64,000 bases of DNA from Eustoma russellianum (Eukaryota; Streptophyta; Magnoliopsida; Gentianales; Gentianaceae). This document shows positions 56,801 to 64,000 of the stretch, piece after piece (position 1 is the stretch's first letter; the number at the start of each line of letters is the position of its first letter). Both the position numbers and the translations under genes were made by a program. A model generated the notes under the pieces. It did not search any database. It had not been told where the DNA came from and saw only the letters and a list, made by a program, of their open reading frames with translations. Location of the stretch: positions 18,868,602 to 18,932,601 of the forward strand of contig AP025067.1 in NCBI GenBank assembly GCA_036186865.1, given 5' to 3'.

Positions 56801-57934
56801 ATGTCACGGTTTTGGCATGGAGAGAAGGAGTTCATATGAGCTTCATTCTTCACCAAATAAGAATTCACTTAAGGAAACTTGGAACAAAGACTTACCTAGA
56901 TGTCTTCTTGAGTCTTGAAAGTGAAGTTGAACTTCTATCCTTCATGTTGAAGGGGCCGAAATATTTGTGGTGGGAGATGAGGGAATTTTTGCTAAGTGTT
57001 GCGCTTGCTTGAATGTGTCTTGAGAGGAGTCTCAAGATGACAAGAAGGTAGATGTTTCTAGAAGGGTTTAAAAGATGCTAGGGGGGACGGTTTTGGAGGG
57101 ATAATGGTGAGGTTTAGGGCTTTCTTGAGTGCTAATCAAGGTTAGGTTAGTATAACCTTGGTTACTTTATTCCAACTATGGTTACTTTGGTGCTAACCCA
57201 AGTTACTTTATCAAATCATGGTTATCTTAACCTTGGTTTAAGGGAAAAAGTAACCATGGTAGGATTTAAAAATCCTCCATGTCTAGACACTAAGCGGGCG
57301 GTTTTGGGTTGGGGTCTTTATGACCTCAACCATACTACTTCCTTCTTTAATGAGTTGTCTTACTTGTTCCTTAAATGCATGTCTATTTTGTTTTATATTA
57401 ATTCTTTGCATAATAACTTCTTGTCTTAATGGTGTAGTAGACTTTAAGTAATTATTTTAACTAATAAAATTGGCTAGAGAATTCTAGAACCCGTTCATGC
57501 CTTGGCCGAATTTTGGGCCTCTTGGGCATCTTGATATTTCTTGTAATTTTAATTCATGTACTATATTGTTTTCTTTATTTTATCATATTCCAAGATTAGC
57601 ATATGTATGTATACATACATATACACGCCATGTGTATTACATATATATATTTATATATATCCTCCTATGTATACGCATGTAGGTATTTATACATTTCGTA
57701 CACATATATCATATACACGCACATACATACTTAGTGGTGTGTGGTTCATATAACTCTATATTTCATGTACTACTTTCTTGAAGTTTCCCTTATTTAATTT
57801 GGCTTGGTATCACCTCAATAATAATTAAGTAAAGAGGGTTAAGTTGACTTATGTAACACGCGCTAAAAGAAATTGTCGCTTTCATTCCGTCTCTTATTCA
57901 TAGTTTTCACGTACATGATCGTTGGGGTACAACA
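53869..57934 (-). repeat. Element A right (5') LTR, 4066 bp
   Basis: Starts TGTAGCGCCCCGCACCCGG and ends with GTACAACA. It has a six-unit tandem array (54650-54895) and the 189-bp segment (56792-56980) missing from the partner. Confidence 0.95.
54650..54895. repeat. Tandem array, 6 units, element A right LTR
   Basis: Units in the order T, C (first base T in TAGACC), T, T, T, C, with the matching right arm GATCTG or GGTCTG in each. Confidence 0.9.
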
Positions 57935-57939
57935 TCAAC
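57935..57939. repeat. Target-site duplication TCAAC, right copy (element A)
   Basis: Directly after the 5' LTR end; equal to 44983-44987. Confidence 0.95.
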
Positions 57940-60900
57940 AGACCAATTAACCCTGGGTCTGGAGTCGGGTTAGTCGCATGCTTGACCGGCAAGGGAATCA
58001 TAAAGCTTTCTTTAAAACATGGGACCATAAAAACTTTCATGCATAACGAAAAACATATTTACTTGGAAAGACTTGCTTGCATACAGAAAATTCATAAAAC
58101 TCAGATTCATGGGGCATATGATCATGCATGATACATGAAATGATATGCAATGGAAGTCATGGCATGAATAATTGTAAGTATTCCTTATAACATGTCAACA
58201 AGCATGGTTTTGGAAACTAAAAATTTCCAGATTTTACTTCATGTTCATGGGGCGGCTAAATTAACCAAACATGTCCATTTTCATAATCTTTTGTCCTACA
58301 TATGTTTAGTGGGGTCTTATTTATATGTCGTAAATATTTTCATAACTTTCTAAGAGGAATAAAGCCTTTAAATCATTAAATCATTATCGAGTGTACTTGC
58401 TGAATTCTGCGGTATAGTAGCCATCATTACCTTAATTTTTGAAACCTTAAATGTTAATCATTTGGACCACAACCTGGAAAATATAGTAGAGTTCCTAAGG
58501 ACCAATATTCATGGGCCCAAACTGCGTATATAAGTCCAAATCCACGAAATTAGGCCTCTTAACTTATTCTCCTATTCTGCCCAATTTTTCAATTTTAGTA
58601 CATTAACTTTAAATCTATAATTACCCATCGAAACGATAATGCCAAATTGATTAATTTACATAGTCATGCTCCTCTATGTCTTAGGTGATTAACATAAAAT
58701 TTCCAGAACAATCCAATAACTTTAAAGGGTTCATTTAATTATTTTTCCGAAATGGGTCACATGCTGCTACTGGACTGACCAATTTTACTAAAAATTCTAT
58801 TGTGGCAAAATCATAATTCCTTTTCTCAAAATTCCACCTCACTCATGTCATAAACATGCAGAACTAGCATCCTACCGAAACTTAGCCCATTTGCATGTTT
58901 TCAAGGTCCATTTTTGGGTCAAGGAACTCGTTACTTAATTCTGTCCTGCTCCAGTAGTTTCAGCTTAAGCAGCTTCACTAAATAATTTTTTAAAAATAAT
59001 CCACATCTTATTTTACCAAACTTCCAACTCTCAATTTTGCTACACACATAAAGTTGTCAACATACCAAAAATCAGCTTAATTGAACATCTCCAAGATCCG
59101 TTTTTAGACAATTTAAGACGTTATACAATTCTGCCAGTTCCCGAATTTCGAGCCTGAGCAGCTTTACCAAATATTTTATTAAAAATAATCCAAAACTTAT
59201 CATACCAAAATTCCAAATCTCATACTTTCTACACACATAAGGCTAACATCATACCAAATATCAATTTGATTTCACGTCAGAAAGATTCATTTTAAGGTCA
59301 CACAACACACTGTCCAATTTTGTCCAGCTCCAGTGGTTTTAATGTTTTGCCATCTTTTCAAGTCAAGTGTCCACAATTTGTCTTGTTCTTATGAAATTGC
59401 TTATTCGTCACCACATACACCCTTTGTAACATGATTATCCAGATTCCATGCTTCTTATTGAGTCACCTTTGAATCAATCCAAAACAGTGAGTGTTTTGTA
59501 CACAACACTCATCATATTTACTCACCTTGCACATTGTTAAGTCCATTCTTGGTACAACTAAGCTATACATCATTCTTCCTTCATACTCAGCCGTGTGCAT
59601 GTACCAAGATAACCAATGTTACATTTAAATTTAAGCACAACCATACTCATATAGTAAATCATCTAATATGCAAATTCCACACATCTTAGTGTTCACAAAA
59701 TATGCTCTTTCTTGGGTTTCAAACTCACCATCACATTCAGCTCTTTGGCCGAAAGTTAGGAGGTGCCATGCACATATTTTACAACATTTATTTAGACATG
59801 CAACACATTCACATGCTAGTTCATTTTTAATCCTACCAAGTAACCTTATAAAATTACAACTAGCACTTGCATGTCATCTTGATGCTTCTTAAGTTTCATC
59901 AAAGAGCTATTCTTGCCTAGAGTCACTTGGTTGAACTTTACTTCATCCTAAAACAGCCTCATATCACCTTGCATGTAAGAAAAGATTTTATCTTTGAAGG
60001 AATTAATCACATGCAAGGCATTGTTCTTAAGGAATCACTAAGGTACAATCTTGAAATTTTGTATATTCAACTAAAGTTCACATCTTAGAAACATCTAGTC
60101 ATTCAAGTCACTAATTCTTCAAATAAATCATGAGAGTCTAGTGTATACTTGCCTCTTCAAGCTAGAGCTTTTTTTCTTAGCTTGGATGTTGGATGAGATG
60201 AGTTGAAATCTCCCCCCCTTCACTCTTGAGCATACGGATTTTGAAGGAAAGGAGAGAAGAATGTTAGTCATCATTCTTAAGTGAAAATTGAACCAATGTG
60301 AGATTAGATCTTCTGACCAAAGTGAGGCTTTGAATGGAGCTTCAACTATCCAAAGATTGCACCACCTATGAGGTTGAAATCTTAGCACCTAGTGACCATG
60401 AAGGTCACGGGTTGAGGGTGAAACAAGAGAATCCATGAGCTTCACTGCTTAAAAATAAGAATCCACTAGAGGAACTTGGAGCAAAACTTACCTAGATGTC
60501 TCTTGAGCTTGAGAATGTAAGTTGAGTTGAACCTCCTACTTCAAGATGAAGGCCGAAGGGTGTGGGTGGAGGGAGATAAAAATTTATCTAAGTGTTCTGT
60601 GTGTGCTTGAATGCTTCTTGAGGGAGTTGAAGATGGATGGAAAGAGGGTATCTTGCAAGATTTAAAAAAAATCTAGGGGGTAAGGGGAAGGGTATCCGGC
60701 TCATGGGGAGGGAAAAAGGGGGCAATTTCTATGAAAAGTTGAAAAAGGAGTATTGGTTTGTGAAATGGCAAGCTTTTGTCTATCATGCTTGCATTAATTT
60801 ATTATTTGTCTTGCATGCCTATTTTGTCTTAATTATATAATTATAATTTAAATAATTACTTTAAATAATAGAAATGGCTAGAGAGTTCTAGAGACTTTCC

Positions 60901-61484
60901 ATGCCTTAGCCGAAATCTTGGGGTCTTGGGGGCATTTTTGTCCTTTCACACCTTTTATAGTACATAATTGCATATTTACACCATAACTTATAATATCTAG
61001 TTTCTTAAGTAGGCTTTTAGGTTTACTTTTAAGAGGACTTATTCAGGTTAGTCTTTTTGTAAGAAGGGAAATACTCTAAGGTTCATCAATGTCTTGTGGC
61101 CGAAATTACAAGGGCTTGAAGGTCATTATTATCTTTTCACTCATTGCTTTATTCACATAAATATGATATTGCTCCTAACATCTAATTTATAGTGTAGGTT
61201 GTGAGTTTTACTTTGAGAAGAACTACTTGGGCTAGTCCTCTTATATCTTGGAAATTATTCTAAGATCCTCCAAGGCCCTATGACTGAATTTACAACGTCT
61301 TGGAGGCAAAATGGTCATTTCACGCGCTCCACGACATCCATTGTATAATTATATCGCATCCATCTCAAAAGGAATTTAAATACAGACTCACTAAGGTAAC
61401 TTAATAAAATACAACTTGGAGAACTTATTTATTACGTCGCATCGTATGTGTACTAGTATAGTGCGATTTTCACAGGGTACAACA
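57940..61484 (-). repeat. Element B right (5') LTR, second part
   Basis: Resumes in the last array unit and aligns with 37959-41402 to the end GGGTACAACA. It contains a 97-bp segment at 59428-59524 absent from the left LTR at about 39449. Confidence 0.9.
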
Positions 61485-62104
61485 CTCACTCACCCTCACA
61501 ACATACACTCCCACAATATCAGCACGTGGCATACACCCACCACTGGCCACACGCGGCCACCATCGCCACCTTTCAAACCAATTCCTTTGTTTATATATAC
61601 ATAAAAATACAACCTTTTTCATGTTATTCATATGAAAATATCATCGTACATATATATACATATGCGGTCATGTATACGGACATACAATTCATCACATACT
61701 CATATAATCAACTAATCAAACATCTATACAATCATAAATACTTATACACGATCTCGGGTTCATATATTAATTAAAGATTATACGTTTATATTCAAAGGAT
61801 GGTAATGGGGCACCTATCTGACAATTGAAGGCTATTCCTATGCGCTTGAAGGGTTGATCGAGGCTAGTGGTGCTCCTTCTGCTCCTCCCTAAAACCGGCA
61901 GCCTTGTGGCTTTGATGGCAAGAAGACGTTCTTTTCCCTTTCTCTGAAGGGCGGCAAACTTGTGAGATGGGGAGGGAGAGGATTTCACCCTAATTAAATC
62001 GAAATTTGATTAGGGTTTAAGGAGAATTTTCCTAATCCAAGTAGGTTTTCAATTAATTAAGCTAATTACCCTTTTTGCCCCATAAAAAAAAATAGGCTAT
62101 AACA
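61485..62104 (-). repeat. Element C LTR, right part
   Basis: Continuation of 35811-37024 after the B insertion; ends AATAGGCTATAACA at 62104, followed by a polypurine tract. It is therefore the 3' LTR of C, whose body runs out of the window to the right. Confidence 0.75.
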
Positions 62105-62139
62105 TTCTCCCCCTTAAAAAAGTTTCGTCCTCAAAACTT
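62105..62139 (-). promoter_or_regulatory. Element C polypurine tract and hairpin
   Basis: Plus strand TTCTCCCCCTTAAAAA beside the LTR, then AAGTTTCG, TCCT, CAAAACTT at 62120-62139, a one-mismatch version of the inverted repeat in A and D. Confidence 0.8.
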
Positions 62140-64000
62140 GTATGTTACGTAATCAATAACTTAATATAGTCCTGCATATTTCATTTACATAGATCATGGC
62201 CAAACTTAGTACCCCTTGCGTATTCCGATATGTTAATTATTTCACTTCCTCGATATAGGCAAAAGTCCTCAATTCATTCAGTGTGTATATTTACAATATA
62301 ATCTTTAAATCCATTATCCTCCGCCTAATGGATCGTAACCTATTCTTTCTATAGTTCTCGAATCAACCTTAAGGGTATCGTCATTATACTGGCTTCAGAA
62401 CTTAATCGTCGGTCTATATTGTACTTATATTTGCTATCATGAGCAACCCTCTAAAACCGGTTCCTAGGTGTAGTACAATCTTTAACTTAATGCTTTGTTC
62501 ACAAGACTCATCCCTGAAGCCGTATGTATTTCTCGAAATACAATGTACTCTAGTACGATTTAATTTAGTCATCACTAGCATCTCACAAGATGATCTAGTC
62601 CTTATAGGGTTCAATCCTTACTTAATTCTCTATAATTAATGCTTACAAGCTTCCATTTATACTACTTGATGTGCATTATTCAACTTAAACTACAATACTG
62701 AATTCTTAAACTTATCACATATGATTCATCTCCTAGATAATTAACCATACTAACATCTTTTGTGTATGACAATATGGTAACCGTTACCCTTCCTTAATAT
62801 AACCCAGTCTTCAAAATCAGTTCTTATACACTTACGAACTAGCTCTATGATCATACTCTTAATTTCTCATATATATCGTTAGCAGCCTAGTATACGAAAT
62901 ATGTGTATGGACATATTTTTCTTCAAGTTAAATGAAAAGAAGCTTAGGTAGCTATAATTTTCAATATAGCTTTAACTATTTAAAATACTAAACCTTCTAA
63001 TTTTTGTAAACACAAAACCAAAAGTATCATAGATTTGTTTTCGCAACACGACATCTCAAATGACCATTTTAAAAACGATGATATAACTTGTTCGCAAGGC
63101 ATTTTGGTAAACTTGCGTCAAAATAGTTGAAAACCTAAGAATGTAAGGTTTTATGAAACGATTTGAATACAGTACCTTCCGTTTTCAGAAAAAGGTATAT
63201 ATTTTGAGAGCAACTTTTATTTTGCTTCACAAAAGTTAAGTTCATTGCAAACAGATAAATAACTTTGAAAACGCTTTAACGGTTAAACTGCTTGCGATAT
63301 CGATAGTCGTCAAATTGAATTAATTTTGACTTAAAAAATAGATATAAAAAACAAAAATTTGAAATATTCTCTAAGAAATATATATAAACACATCTTTTTG
63401 CAAGAACATTAATATTTTAAAAGTTTTTCCCTTTTCAAGGTCGTCAAAAGAATTGAAATTTTTTTATTATGCTGATTGATAATTACAGAAAAAAATTAGT
63501 TTTGTAAAGTTTAGTAGACTATATAAAGAAATGTGAATTAATAAGGTATTTTCTAACATAAAATGTCTTTTGAAGTCCTTATAAAATATAGGTATAACTC
63601 GGTATACGTGATTATATAAAATAGTTATCTGCTAGAGAAATAATAGTCCAATATTTCGTATAATTTCTATAATCCATCATTTTTTTCAAAAGAACAATCC
63701 GTCTATGTATCGTTTCTTATAAGTTTGCCCTTTCGCCTACTATGATAAAATCCCTAACTTAAATTGTTCAATTCTAACATGGCACACTAAATATTTATCG
63801 ACTTAAGGTGTTTTAATTCACCATTCTTTCGCGCGCCATACTGATCCACTGTATTTCTTTACTTGGTTATTTGAACCGTTATATATCCTAGTTAAATCTC
63901 TCCCTGAACAAGCAACCACTACTGGTTCATGCTTACTGTATTTCAATTCAAGCTACTAGATTCAAACCAAATGTTCCGATGTCAACACTTAACCGACAAT
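62140..64000 (-). mobile_element. Element C internal region, degenerate
   Basis: AT-rich sequence to the right window edge. By position it should be the 3' part of a gypsy pol, but I recognise no domain in any frame. Open frames do not exceed about 66 codons. The assignment rests only on the adjoining polypurine tract and LTR. Confidence 0.45.

Larger units (their letters stand above)
44988..57934 (-). mobile_element. Element A: Tekay/Del-type chromovirus (Ty3/gypsy), 12.9 kb
   Basis: Flanked by TCAAC at 44983-44987 and 57935-57939. Both LTRs start TGTAGCGCCCC and end with GTACAACA on the plus strand. On the minus strand, from right to left: 5' LTR, initiator-Met PBS, gag, protease, RT, RNase H, integrase, chromodomain, polypurine tract, 3' LTR. 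RT before integrase plus the chromodomain places it among the chromoviruses, most like Tekay/Del. It has three stops in gag, two candidate introns, one frameshift, one stop in integrase, and losses of an RT Asp and an integrase Cys. The LTRs differ by roughly 3% in the part compared by eye. Confidence 0.95.
37025..61484 (-). mobile_element. Element B: gypsy retrotransposon, itself split by element A
   Basis: Two long LTRs surround a 2.65-kb degenerate internal region (41403-44055). The left LTR is 37025-41402; the right is 44056-44987 plus 57940-61484. Flanks read GTCAC at 37020-37024 and CTCAC at 61485-61489, a target-site duplication with one mismatch, as expected for an older insertion. 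The internal region keeps part of gag and short pieces of RT and integrase. It is a deletion derivative of a Tekay-type element close to A. Confidence 0.88.

Overview
This window is repeat-rich nuclear DNA from a land plant, most likely an angiosperm. The evidence is stacked LTR retrotransposons of plant lineages (a chromodomain-bearing Tekay/Del-type Ty3/gypsy element, Ty1/copia elements including a Sirevirus-like gag, and L1-type LINE remnants), AT-rich intergenic sequence, and no bacterial-style gene packing. I see no convincing host gene, rRNA or tRNA gene. The tRNA-like pieces are primer binding sites. The species cannot be named from this sequence.

Layout. 1-6020: one Ty3/gypsy LTR (+ orientation, left end outside the window), a second related LTR piece, and LINE 3' ends, with many TA-rich repeats. 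6443-13984: a complete but dead Ty1/copia element on the minus strand with LTRs, a GTATG target-site duplication and decayed gag-pol. It sits at or next to the start of LINE 3' sequence that continues at 13990. 15122-16123: a solo copia LTR with a TATAT duplication. 17147-21211: a gypsy LTR piece followed by a 5'-truncated LINE. 21212-27655: a gag-only gypsy derivative (element D). 27656-34375: two different Sirevirus-like LTRs, a wedge of another gypsy LTR, and a Sirevirus-like gag. 34376-35704: a second copy of the D LTR end.

35811-64000 is a three-level nest, all on the minus strand. The LTR of element C (35811-37024 plus 61485-62104) is split by element B (37025-61484). The right LTR of B is split by element A (44988-57934), a near-complete Tekay-type chromovirus flanked by a perfect TCAAC duplication. 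A has gag, protease, RT, RNase H, integrase and chromodomain, plus a PBS for initiator tRNA-Met and a polypurine tract. Stops, a frameshift and lost catalytic residues make it non-autonomous now.

Main observations. (1) Element A carries two short GT-AG segments (82 and 75 bp). Each interrupts the polyprotein between conserved residues, and removing each exactly restores the frame. They look like spliceosomal introns, and retention of the first would end translation just after the Gag zinc knuckle. Element B lacks the second one at the matching site. (2) Several gypsy LTR families carry, at a matching position, tandem arrays of 36-43 bp units built around short inverted repeats, with paired compensatory changes in the best cases. 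(3) The copia element lacks the usual initiator-Met PBS; a 22-nt stretch at that place is complementary to its own LTR. (4) LINE 3' regions share hairpins with paired changes. (5) The Sirevirus-like LTRs carry repeated palindromes of unrelated sequence.
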